Shown in pieces: positions 51,668 through 58,906 of a DNA stretch of 58,906 nt. The translations under genes and the position numbers were made by a program. The stretch's first letter is position 1. Each line of letters opens with the position of its first letter. Source of the DNA: Acidimicrobiaceae bacterium (GTDB lineage Bacteria; Actinomycetota; Acidimicrobiia; Acidimicrobiales; RAAP-2). The stretch spans positions 1-58,906 of the forward strand of contig PMOE01000079.1 in NCBI GenBank assembly GCA_003161575.1, in the 5' to 3' direction. Below the pieces are notes generated by a model. It was not told where the DNA came from and did not search any database. It was given only the letters and a program-made list of their open reading frames with translations.

Positions 51668-53764
51668 GTGGTCCGAGAGAGGGAGCCCTCCGCCGGGGCG
51701 GACGACGACGCGGTCGAGATCGAGTGGCAGTTCGACGCGCTCGATCTGCGACCGGTCGAGCGCTGGCTGGCCACCCTGCCGCTACCGCCCTCGACGGGGC
51801 GTGATCTCCCGACGGTCACCGCGCAGGCCAAACCTTCCCGGCGATTGGTGGACCACTACCTCGACACAGAGGATTGGCGGTTCGCCCGGGCGGGTTTCGT
51901 GTTGCGAACCCGTCACCGCGGCCGAAACGACGAGGCCACCCTGAAGGACACCCGTCCGGTGGACGCCGGCGGCCTCCGCCAACGCCTGGAGGTGACCCAG
52001 TCGCTCGCCCCGGGCGGCGTCGCAGACCTCGGGCCCGACGGCCCCGTCGGACGGCGCATCCACGCGGTGGCCGGGCGTCGGCCGCTGCGCCAGGTACTCG
52101 AGGTTCGCACGAGACGCCGGCCGTTCTCCCTGCGGGTGGCCGGCGAGGAGATAGCCGAGCTGGCCCTCGACGAGACGGCTATCACGATGACCGGCGACGA
52201 ACGGCCGGTCCGCCTTCGACGAGTCGAGGTCGAGGTCCCAGCCGAGGTTGCAGCCGAGTGGGTCGGGAAGCTCGAACCACTGGTGGGCGAGTTGCGCCGG
52301 TCCTGCGGACTGCAGCCGGCCTCCTTGTCGAAGTTCGAGGCCGGGCTCTTGGCTCTCGGGGTTTCGGTTCCCGGACCCGTTGACCTCGGACCGACCGCTG
52401 TCGGCCCCGACACGAGTGTCGGCGACCTTGCCTACGCGGTGATCCGGCGCCAACTGGCCGTTCTTTTCGCACGAGAGTCCGGGACTCGCCTCGGCGAGAA
52501 CATCGAGGATCTCCACGACATGCGCGTGGCCACCCGACGGCTGCGGGCCGCCCTCGACCTCTTCGCGCAGGTTCTCCCGGCTCGTTCGGGGGCCCTGCGA
52601 AGCGAGCTCGCATGGCTGGCCGACCGGCTCGGGGCGGTTCGCGACTTCGATGTCCAGCTCGAGCGCATGGACCAGATGACCGAATGGACCTCGGGCTGGA
52701 CCGTCCAAGGTGCCGGAGCGGACCGAGCGGGCGATTCGGCTCTCGAGCACCTGGGGCGCCTGCTCGAAACCGAAAGGGACGGAGCCCGGGCCGCGCTGCT
52801 CGGGGCCCTCGACTCGGCTCGCTGGGAGCGCCTGGCCTCGAATCTCACCGCCCTGGTGAGTCGTCCGCCGGTACGCCGACCTCCGGGGTTCGGGACCCCG
52901 GCCGCTGCCGTCGCCTTCGAACTGGTCGAATCGCGCCACCGGGTGGTGCTCAAGGCGGCCCGGCGAGCCGTGCGCAGCGGTCGGCCGGGCGACTTCCACC
53001 GGCTGCGGATCCGCTGCAAGCGGCTCCGCTACTCCCTCGAGTTCACCGCCGACCTCTACGGTGGCCGGACCGAGGCCTTCACCCGGCACCTGGCCAAGGT
53101 GCAGGACTCGCTCGGTCAGATGCAGGACGCAGAGGTGGCCACCACCCGCCTGGCGGCACTGGCCACGGCCGGCGCCGAGGTGTTGCCACCCTCCACCGTG
53201 TTCGTCATGGGCGGCGTGGCCGAGCGCTACCGCGGCGAGGCCGCCGCCTTGCTCGAGAGGATGCCCCGGAGGCTCCGGGTGCTGAACGGAAAGGCCTGGG
53301 AGGCCCTGGCCGAGGTCATGGCCCGCCGACAGGACCAAACGCTGGCCGTCGTGCCCGTCCGAGCCGTCCCGGCGTCCCCGAACGAGATCGCAGGACGGAC
53401 CGGGCCCCTGGCCCCGTCTGCCGAGGAGCCCGCGATCGGGGCCGGCACCACCGGGGCCGGCACCACCGGGGCCGCCATCACCGAGACAGATGGCACTCGG
53501 GGCGGTGACGCCCCGCTCAGACGGGTCCCCGACGGACTCGACTCGCCCGAACCGGCACCCGACGATCCGGCGGCCCCTCCCGCCTCCCGCCCGGACGCCG
53601 CCGCGGCCCTGGCCGCCTGGCCCGATCCCGCCTGGGGACCACCGGTGGCCGCCAACGGGGGAAGCGGCGACCACTCGGGGAAACCGGCGGTCGGGATAGG
53701 CCATGCCCGGGACCACACCTCGAGCGAGGAGCGGCCCGAGCCGGGGTCGGGCGGAGCGGCCTGA
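51668..53764 (+). CDS. CYTH-CHAD domain protein
   Basis: The 698-residue protein has an N-terminal CYTH domain (about residues 15-220). It includes AVEIEWQFDALD (the acidic ExExK-type strand with Lys replaced by Trp-Gln), HYLDTEDWRFARAGFVLRTR and DEATLKDTRP. A CHAD domain (about 250-530) follows, with ENIEDLHDMRVATRRLRAAL, LGAVRDFDVQLERMD and HRLRIRCKRLRYSLEFTADL. Its conserved His and Arg/Lys residues suit binding of polyphosphate. The last 150 residues are a Gly/Ala/Pro-rich disordered tail with GAGTTGAGTTGAAIT. CYTH enzymes cleave triphosphate. The degenerate ExExK motif suggests the catalytic half may be inactive here, so binding rather than hydrolysis is possible. Confidence 0.9.
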   Translation: MVREREPSAGADDDAVEIEWQFDALDLRPVERWLATLPLPPSTGRDLPTVTAQAKPSRRLVDHYLDTEDWRFARAGFVLRTRHRGRNDEATLKDTRPVDAGGLRQRLEVTQSLAPGGVADLGPDGPVGRRIHAVAGRRPLRQVLEVRTRRRPFSLRVAGEEIAELALDETAITMTGDERPVRLRRVEVEVPAEVAAEWVGKLEPLVGELRRSCGLQPASLSKFEAGLLALGVSVPGPVDLGPTAVGPDTSVGDLAYAVIRRQLAVLFARESGTRLGENIEDLHDMRVATRRLRAALDLFAQVLPARSGALRSELAWLADRLGAVRDFDVQLERMDQMTEWTSGWTVQGAGADRAGDSALEHLGRLLETERDGARAALLGALDSARWERLASNLTALVSRPPVRRPPGFGTPAAAVAFELVESRHRVVLKAARRAVRSGRPGDFHRLRIRCKRLRYSLEFTADLYGGRTEAFTRHLAKVQDSLGQMQDAEVATTRLAALATAGAEVLPPSTVFVMGGVAERYRGEAAALLERMPRRLRVLNGKAWEALAEVMARRQDQTLAVVPVRAVPASPNEIAGRTGPLAPSAEEPAIGAGTTGAGTTGAAITETDGTRGGDAPLRRVPDGLDSPEPAPDDPAAPPASRPDAAAALAAWPDPAWGPPVAANGGSGDHSGKPAVGIGHARDHTSSEERPEPGSGGAA

Positions 53765-53770
53765 GTCGGA

Positions 53771-54136
53771 TCAGGCCATGGGCCACGGACCGTCGGTCCC
53801 GCTCACCAAACGGGGCGACTCGGTGACCACGAACTCGAGCCGGTCCACGTCGAGAAAGGTGGTGATGTCGGCCCACACCACGGCGAAGTCATCTTCGGCC
53901 ATGTGGGACCGATACTCGTCCATCGACTCGAACCACTGCAGCGTCACCCCGTCGTAGCCCGAGTCCTCATCTCCGTGGTAATCCGACAGCGGGCGGGGGT
54001 GCTGCTCGTAGCGCAGCACATGGCTACCCGAGCGCGTGGTCCCGATCAGAGGCCCGTGGACGTTGCGCCAGTGGTCATGGAACTCTGCGGGGGTCATCCC
54101 CGCCTTGCGTCGCAGCAGGCAGGTCAATCGGACCAT
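53771..54136 (-). CDS. EthD-family (dimeric alpha/beta barrel) protein
   Basis: The 121-residue protein starts MVRLTCLLRRKAGMTPAEFH and continues DHWRNVHGPLIGTT, with the H-x-x-W and VHGPL pattern of EthD proteins. YDGVTLQWFESMDEYRSHMA is the second half of the ferredoxin-like fold. Family members are small, often ligand-binding or accessory proteins in degradation pathways. Its stop nearly touches the convergent CYTH-CHAD stop (6 bp). It is 63 bp downstream of the methyltransferase at 54200 on the same strand, so the two may be one transcript. Confidence 0.85.
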   Translation of the reverse strand: MVRLTCLLRRKAGMTPAEFHDHWRNVHGPLIGTTRSGSHVLRYEQHPRPLSDYHGDEDSGYDGVTLQWFESMDEYRSHMAEDDFAVVWADITTFLDVDRLEFVVTESPRLVSGTDGPWPMA

Positions 54137-54199
54137 GTCACTCCTTCTTCCGGGCCTGACGCCCGGGACGAGCGGTCATCGCGGTGGATCGTTGCAGCC

Positions 54200-55000
54200 T
54201 CACCGGGTCTTCGCCATCTGGCCCACGAGTACTTCGGTGACATAGGGCATGACGAGGGGTTCGTCCAGGGTGGCGGCCAACGCCTCGACCCGGGACAGCA
54301 ACCCCACCCGCTCGTCGGCACCGAGGATGTTCACGTAACTGCGCGAAGCTACGAGATCTACCAGCTCGGTCCGTTCCATCGCCACGGCAAAGGGGAACCG
54401 GTGACGGGTGACGGGGGCGAAGGTGCCCTCAGATTCGAGCACCGACAGGAACTCGGCGCCGGCGCGGTGGGGAGCCCGGTCGGCCATGAGCATGATCTGG
54501 CCCAGCTCAGCCACCCAGGCAACCCTGTCGTCGCGCTCGTTCCACACGAGAGCGGTGGTCCCCTCTCGACGCAGCACGCGCGCCATCTCGGGTAGTGCCG
54601 TCGCAGGTTCGAACCAGTGGAACGCCTGCGCGACGGTGACCAGGTCGAAAGAGCCCGACGTCAGGGGCAACGCCTCTGCCGTGCCCCCGACGAGACACAG
54701 GCCACCGACGACGCGCCCCGAGACCTCGCGCATGGTGGTCGACGGCTCGACGGCGACACACTGGGCGCCGGCAGCCTGGAGCTGTCGCGTCAACTTGCCG
54801 GTCCCCGCGGCCAGGTCGAGGGCACGACAACCCGGGCCGAGCCCGGCTACCTCGGCCAACAACTCGATCAGCTCGGGCGGATAGCCCGGGCGGCCGCGCT
54901 CGTAGACATCTGAACGCGAGGAGAACCCGATCAGTCCGAGCGAACCGCTCCGATGCGCCTCACCCGTCGCACCGATGCCGTCGGATCGGGGCCCATGCAC
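54200..55000 (-). CDS. Class I SAM-dependent methyltransferase
   Basis: The 266-residue protein contains YERGRPGYPPELIELLAEVA, RALDLAAGTGKLTRQLQAAG (motif I), CVAVEPSTTMREV and GGTAEALPLTSGSFDLVTVA. It continues QAFHWFEPATALPEMARVLR and EGTTALVWNERDD. The YxxxRPxYP start plus AxAFHWF is typical of the Methyltransf_11 subgroup near YafE/trans-aconitate-type enzymes. GTG 55000 is the track start, but a start at the later residue near the SRSDVYERGRP region is possible. There is no link to the glycan island. Confidence 0.85.
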   Translation of the reverse strand: MHGPRSDGIGATGEAHRSGSLGLIGFSSRSDVYERGRPGYPPELIELLAEVAGLGPGCRALDLAAGTGKLTRQLQAAGAQCVAVEPSTTMREVSGRVVGGLCLVGGTAEALPLTSGSFDLVTVAQAFHWFEPATALPEMARVLRREGTTALVWNERDDRVAWVAELGQIMLMADRAPHRAGAEFLSVLESEGTFAPVTRHRFPFAVAMERTELVDLVASRSYVNILGADERVGLLSRVEALAATLDEPLVMPYVTEVLVGQMAKTR

Positions 55001-55478
55001 CCACGCATCCTAGAGATGCACGGGGCGGGCGCGAACGGGTAACCGTAATGCGCCCGTCCGCTGCGGTTCCCCTCCGTAGGGTTGCTAGCCGGCGCGGGCA
55101 GTCCCGCTGTTGGAGCCCGAGGCCGAGATCCCGCCGAGCGGCGTGGAGAGGATCACCGTGGCGACGCCTTCCAATCAGCCAGCCAGGTTCTGGCCGCTTC
55201 GGGGATGCGAGGGAGCCATCTTCTGTCCGCTCGCTCGTGCTGCTCGTCGCCGCCTGGTGGCGCACCACCCGTCGTTTCGTTTGACATTCGCAGCTAGCAC
55301 AGATCTTCCAAACGACACTTTCATCCACCCGGTGAATCCGAGGACCCCGATGATGGGGCGAGGCACGGCGAAGGAGTTGTCGCGAGCGCCGTGATCCGCC
55401 CTGCGGCCACATCACGGCCTCCACGCGCTCGTAGGCGAGGCGCCAGTGGTGGCCCCCCACCGCGTACAGTCGGGCGGC
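55001..55478. other. Divergent intergenic region without a supported gene
   Basis: Overlapping frames on both strands have no domains. Promoters for the methyltransferase (minus) and the TauE/SafE gene (plus) should lie here. I see no RNA gene or clear repeat. Confidence 0.4.
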
Positions 55479-56186
55479 ATGCACGGGCTCTCGTCTCTTG
55501 GCACCGTGCATCTCACTTTGGCCAAGGACGCGCTCTTGGTGCTGGCCGGTCTTGGGGCCGGCATCTTCAACGGCGTGGCCGGTGGAGGGACCCTCATCTC
55601 ATTCCCCGTCCTGCTCGCGTTGGGTTTTCCGGCGCTGTCAGCCAACGTGACGAGCACGGTCGGGATCTGGCCGGGCTATCTGGGCGGGGTGGCCGGGTTT
55701 CACGTCGAGATCGGCGACCAGCGCGCCCGGATCCGTTCGTTGGCCCCCGTCGCCATCGTCGGGGCCGTGGGCGGGGCCACCCTATTGCTCCTCACCTCGC
55801 CCGAGGACTTCGCCCGCCTAGCTCCGTGGCTCGTTCTCGGGGCCGCGGTGCTGTTCGCCGTCCAGCCGCTGCTCGTCCGCCTCCTCTCGCACGTGGCCGA
55901 GGATCACCCGACCCGCCGGCTTTTGCTCTTCGGGGGGACCTTGGCCGCCTCGGTCTACGGCGGCTACTTCGGAGCGGGGATGGGAGTGGTGCTCCTGGCC
56001 GTTCTCGGCCTGGCGCTGCCCGACACCCTGTTGCGCACGAGCGGGATGCGCACCATCCTCTCGGTGCTGGTGAACGGCGTCGCCGCCATCGTGTTCATGA
56101 TCCACTTCTCCCTCCCCGCCGGCGTGCTCCGGCTGGTGGTCGTGGCCATCGCAGTGGCCACCGCCCTCCGCCTCCTTGTCGGCTGA
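55479..56186 (+). CDS. TauE/SafE-family permease, possibly missing an internal segment
   Basis: The 235-residue polytopic protein has AGLGAGIFNGVAGGGTLISF and GFPALSANVTSTVGIWPGYL, the first family repeat, and GGYFGAGMGVVLLAVLGLAL, the start of the second. Such proteins export sulfite, sulfonates or related anions. After the helix VNGVAAIVFMIH the sequence passes directly to FSLPAGVLRLVVVAIAV. Most family members have about 25 more residues here, a helix with GG-x-x-GA before the RLPxxxLR block. The gap suggests an in-frame deletion. ATG 55479 is chosen over the more distant GTG 55446. Confidence 0.85.
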   Translation: MHGLSSLGTVHLTLAKDALLVLAGLGAGIFNGVAGGGTLISFPVLLALGFPALSANVTSTVGIWPGYLGGVAGFHVEIGDQRARIRSLAPVAIVGAVGGATLLLLTSPEDFARLAPWLVLGAAVLFAVQPLLVRLLSHVAEDHPTRRLLLFGGTLAASVYGGYFGAGMGVVLLAVLGLALPDTLLRTSGMRTILSVLVNGVAAIVFMIHFSLPAGVLRLVVVAIAVATALRLLVG

Positions 56187-56288
56187 GCCGTCCGGGCCCT
56201 GCCCCGGTCGCAATTGTCGACCAAGGCGATAACATTTGAGGAGTGGGCCGACCGCAGCCGGCCCAGGCACCCACGACGGAGGTCCGAA

Positions 56289-56807
56289 ATGTCGACACGA
56301 CTGCGCTCGCTGTTTTCCTTCCCGAACCCGGTCAACGAGGTGGCGGCGCGCACCGTGGCCGCCGGCGTGCTGCTGATGGCCGTCAGTGCACTGGCCTTTG
56401 ACCAGCGGTGGCTGCTCGTCCCTTTGACGTACGGATTCTTCGCCCGGGTCCTCACCGGTCCGACGTTGAGCCCTCTCGGCCAGTTGGCCACCCGGGTGGT
56501 CGCCCCGAGCCTGCCCGTGGCCCCCCGACCGACCCCGGGGCCGCCCAAGCGGTTCGCCCAGGGCGTCGGGGCTACTGTGTGCACCGCCTCGGTCATTGTG
56601 TGGACCACCGCCGGCTTTGGGGTCGCCCGGTGGCTGGTGGGACTCCTCGCCACCGCCGCCTTCTGCGAAGCCGCCCTCGGATTGTGCCTCGGTTGCACGA
56701 TTTTCTCGGGCCTGATGCGGGCCAGGCTCATCCCGCAGAGCGTGTGCGAGGAATGCGCGGATGTGAGCCGCCGACACCCAGTCCTCGCCCGCAGCGATCC
56801 CGCCTAA
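56289..56807 (+). CDS. DUF4395-family membrane protein
   Basis: The 172-residue protein begins MSTRLRSLFSFPNPVNEVAA and has RTVAAGVLLMAVSALAF (TM1), WLLVPLTYGFFARVLTGPTL, a Pro-rich cytoplasmic stretch (PVAPRPTPGPPKRFAQGVGA) and two further helices ending with ALGLCLGCTIFSGLMRARLI. The CLGC pair is characteristic of DUF4395 proteins and could bind metal or act in redox. ATG 56289 follows GGAGG at six bases. It lies 102 bp after the permease gene. Family members often neighbour thioredoxin-like or rhodanese genes; none is visible here. Confidence 0.9.
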   Translation: MSTRLRSLFSFPNPVNEVAARTVAAGVLLMAVSALAFDQRWLLVPLTYGFFARVLTGPTLSPLGQLATRVVAPSLPVAPRPTPGPPKRFAQGVGATVCTASVIVWTTAGFGVARWLVGLLATAAFCEAALGLCLGCTIFSGLMRARLIPQSVCEECADVSRRHPVLARSDPA

Positions 56808-57060
56808 GAGGAGCGCACGAGGAGACGGGTTATAGACCCGAGATGAGAGGCTCGTGCACGTCGGTGACGAGGCCGGTATAACGCCGAGCCGACACCTCCC
56901 CTCCGCGGCGAGTAGTGACCGAAGGGATCGACGCCCTCACCGTGGGCCGCCGTGCGCCTCCTGTCGGGCTTTCAGCCCGTCGGCGGACATACCTGAACGT
57001 CGCTGACCCAGGGAAGCCGAAGCTAGGGCGGGCGCACTGGATGCGGGACCGGTCGACGCG

Positions 57061-57071
57061 TCATCTAACCT
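57061..57071 (+). promoter_or_regulatory. Conserved TAACCT -10 element before the paralogous methyltransferase gene
   Basis: tcatctaacct is identical to 39451-39461. TAACCT ends eight bases before GTG 57080, the spacing expected if transcription begins at the start codon. No Shine-Dalgarno sequence other than a partial AAGGA intervenes. Confidence 0.5.
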
Positions 57072-57079
57072 GAAGGACC

Positions 57080-57934
57080 GTGCGAGTCACCGACTGGCTC
57101 TACGAACAGCACATTGGCTTGGGAGAGCCCTACTTCGAACTGCTCGACCGGATCCATCAATACCTCGTCCCCCGCACGTATGTCGAGATCGGAGTATCCA
57201 CTGGCTGTTCGATGACGTTGGCCTTGCCGGGTACTGTCAGCATTGGCGTCGATCCCGCCCCGAACCTGATGTTCCCTGTCAGACGCGGGACTCGAATCTT
57301 CAACCAGACGAGCGATGATTTCTTCGCGCAACACGATCTGAATCGCCTCTTTGGCGGCCTTCCCCTCGATTTGGCCTTCATCGATGGCATGCACCATTTC
57401 GAGTTCGCATTTCGAGATTTCATGAACCTCGAGCGCTTCTCGAATTCCGACACCACCGTTCTGGTCCACGACTGCCTACCAATCGACGAAGTAACCGCGG
57501 CACGGGAACGGTCGACCGATTTCTGGACCGGTGACGTGTGGCGCTTGATCCTTCTCCTGCGCGAGTGGCGCCCCGACCTCGAGGTAGCCGTCGTCGACTC
57601 GGCTCCGACCGGCCTGGGCTTGATTCGAGGTCTTGACCCGACGTCGACTGTGTTGCGCGACGGTTACACCGAGATCGTCGATCAGTACCTCACAGTGCCG
57701 TTTCAATCCCTCTACGAGGGCTCGATGGCCACACAGCTCAACACCATCGCGGGCGACTGGGCGACCGTGCGATCGCGGCTTCCTGATCGGCCCTTCCGAC
57801 GCAGCAATGTGGAGCTGCTCAAGGCAGGCCGGTCTCTGGGGTCGGTCACGCCGGTGGCCCGTCGAACGCTGCGGTCCGCCAGAGCCAACCTCTCCGGTCG
57901 CCGGGCCCGAATCTGGCCAGGCCGAGCGATCTGA
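57080..57934 (+). CDS. Methyltransferase-like protein (Methyltransf_24 type), paralogue of 39468
   Basis: The 284-residue protein shares with 39468 the blocks PRTYVEIGVSTGCSMTLALP, VSIGVDPAPNLMFPVRRGTR, DLAFIDGMHHFEFAFRDFMN and LVHDCLPIDEVTAARERSTD, then LRPDLEVAVV-like EWRPDLEVAVVDSAPTGLGL. The order fits a Rossmann methyltransferase with an IDGxH motif. GTG 57080 is supported by the aligned start of the paralogue. It sits alone outside the main glycan island, next to a convergent pxpC-like gene, so it may be a translocated copy or the edge of another glycan locus. Confidence 0.8.
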   Translation: MRVTDWLYEQHIGLGEPYFELLDRIHQYLVPRTYVEIGVSTGCSMTLALPGTVSIGVDPAPNLMFPVRRGTRIFNQTSDDFFAQHDLNRLFGGLPLDLAFIDGMHHFEFAFRDFMNLERFSNSDTTVLVHDCLPIDEVTAARERSTDFWTGDVWRLILLLREWRPDLEVAVVDSAPTGLGLIRGLDPTSTVLRDGYTEIVDQYLTVPFQSLYEGSMATQLNTIAGDWATVRSRLPDRPFRRSNVELLKAGRSLGSVTPVARRTLRSARANLSGRRARIWPGRAI

Positions 57935-57935
57935 C

Positions 57936-58906
57936 TCAGCCGGGAACCACCGGGTAGTGGCCGACGATCGCCGCAGCCACCGCCCGGCGGAGCCTTGCGT
58001 GAGCGGCCCGTGCCTCGGTCGCCGACACCGCCCGCAGCTGCACCTCGTCGCCGGGCCGGCACTGTCCGAGCACTCCGAGGTCGGCCCCGATAACCACGGC
58101 CAGCACCGGATAGCCACCGATCACGGCATGGTCCGGTCCGAGGATCACCGCCTCCCCGCTCGGTGGGACCTGCACCGCCCCGGTGACCATGGCCTGGGAG
58201 TCCAGCTCACCTGGGAGCCGGGCCACCCCGCGCCCACCGGCGGCCGGTCGCAGGCGGGTCCCCACCCGGTCGCTCGCCCCTTCGACTACAAAGCGCATCC
58301 CCTCGAGCACGGCCAAGGCGTCAGAGGGAAACCACTCGGGGTGGGGTCCGGCAAGGACCCGCAACACCCTCGGCCCGGCAGTGTCCGGAGAACTCGTCGG
58401 GGCCCCGGCGCCCAGGTGGTCGCCCATCGCTCCCGGCGCGGGACCGATGCCGACCTCGTCACCCGCGGCGAGCGGTCCGGGTCCCACCCAGCTGAGCGTG
58501 TCGGTCGCCCGGCTGCCGAGGACGGCGGGAACAACCACGCCCCCGGCCACGGCCACGGTCGCCCGCAGCCCCGAGCGGACGCGTCCGACGTCGAGGCGCT
58601 GGCCCGCGGTGACCGGGATGACTCGCCCGGTGGCCACCTCGTGGCCGTCGAGGGTCACCACGGCATCTCCGACGACGGCCACGAAGCCAGGTGTGCGCCA
58701 CTCGAGAACCGGGCCGCGGGCAGTGACCTCGATTGCGGCAGCGGTGGCCTCGTTGCCCACCAGTCGGTTGGCCAGCTCGTGGGTCAGCGGATCGGCCGGT
58801 CCGGCGGCGGGCACCCCGAAGTGGGCCGCGCCCGGTCGACCGGCGTCTTGGACCGTGCTGAAGACGCCCGGCTGATCGACGACGAACCCGACCGGCAGGC
58901 CGGCGG
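57936..58906 (-). CDS. pxpC: 5-oxoprolinase subunit C / biotin-dependent carboxyltransferase-like protein (5' end outside window)
   Basis: The frame runs off the right edge with FSTVQDAGRPGAAHFGVPAA, the classical KipA/PxpC start (TVQDxGRxGxxxxGVP), and then GPADPLTHELANRLVGNE. Later blocks are LRVLAGPHPEWFPSDALAVL, SDRVGTRLRP and GAVQVPPSGEAVILGPDHAV, followed by GGYPVLAVVIGADLGVLGQC. PxpC works with PxpA and PxpB to hydrolyse 5-oxoproline with ATP. Whether pxpB and pxpA precede it cannot be seen. No start codon is present in frame within the window, so the N terminus is missing by perhaps ten residues. Its stop meets the convergent methyltransferase gene. Confidence 0.88.
   Translation of the reverse strand, partial: AGLPVGFVVDQPGVFSTVQDAGRPGAAHFGVPAAGPADPLTHELANRLVGNEATAAAIEVTARGPVLEWRTPGFVAVVGDAVVTLDGHEVATGRVIPVTAGQRLDVGRVRSGLRATVAVAGGVVVPAVLGSRATDTLSWVGPGPLAAGDEVGIGPAPGAMGDHLGAGAPTSSPDTAGPRVLRVLAGPHPEWFPSDALAVLEGMRFVVEGASDRVGTRLRPAAGGRGVARLPGELDSQAMVTGAVQVPPSGEAVILGPDHAVIGGYPVLAVVIGADLGVLGQCRPGDEVQLRAVSATEARAAHARLRRAVAAAIVGHYPVVPG

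Noticed and set aside
51782-53716. 644-residue minus-strand open frame
   Set aside because: It is exactly antisense to the CYTH-CHAD gene, has Gly/Arg/Pro-rich content typical of antisense high-GC frames, and shows no domain.
55818-56777. 319-residue minus-strand frame
   Set aside because: It is antisense to the TauE/SafE and DUF4395 genes, with His/Gly/Arg-rich antisense composition.
1-58906. CRISPR arrays, tRNA or rRNA genes
   Set aside because: No regularly spaced repeats and no tRNA or rRNA sequence pattern was seen on reading both strands.

Overview
The window comes from a high-GC bacterium. The domain repertoire (CHASE3-HAMP-SpoIIE phosphatase, RsbW-like kinase, CYTH-CHAD protein, DUF4395, KipA/PxpC), the frequent GTG/TTG starts and apparently leaderless genes point to an actinobacterium. 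An Acidimicrobiia-type lineage is my guess; no rRNA or other marker gene is present to prove it. I see no rRNA, tRNA or CRISPR array.

From the left edge to about 46.8 kb the window is an accessory surface-glycan island. It carries polytopic GT-C-like glycosyltransferases (left edge, 2361, 5537, 9727, 17049, 20783) and OafA/YrhL-type membrane acyltransferases (949 decayed, 7512, 12940, 28165). It also has cytoplasmic glycosyltransferases (14594 fused to a methyltransferase, 25010, 37063, 42465) and sulfotransferases (19438, 35877, 38407). SAM methyltransferase-like proteins lie at 26160, 32352 and 39468, the last with a paralogue at 57080. There are two related 2-oxoglutarate/Fe(II) oxygenases (16161, and 45188 fused to a methyltransferase-like domain), a WbsX/GH99-like protein (23371), a nucleotide-sugar dehydrogenase (41278) and an epimerase (43307). 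Together they could make activated sugars, assemble a glycan, and decorate it with acyl, sulfate, methyl and hydroxyl groups. The exact structure cannot be read from the sequence.

The island is full of mobile-element wreckage: IS1380 (5.1, 27.2, 48.9 kb), IS66 (12.6, 22.3-23.0 kb) and IS3 (31.7, 44.4 kb) fragments, one serine recombinase fragment (11.6 kb) and three tyrosine recombinase fragments (12.7, 25.9, 27.4 kb). Broken host genes also occur: a carboxyltransferase at 30.4 kb, two-component fragments at 40.4 kb, and a small membrane protein at 4.5 kb. Several otherwise complete genes are split by one base in a G or C run, which suggests either recent decay or uncorrected sequencing errors.

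From about 47 kb to the right edge the content looks more like ordinary chromosome: two tandem lipoproteins, an RsbW-like kinase, Nudix hydrolase, CYTH-CHAD protein, EthD-like protein, methyltransferase, TauE/SafE permease, DUF4395 protein and a pxpC-like gene cut by the window edge. The island is not sharply closed, because a close paralogue of the 39.5 kb methyltransferase-like gene sits at 57.1 kb with the same short promoter motif.
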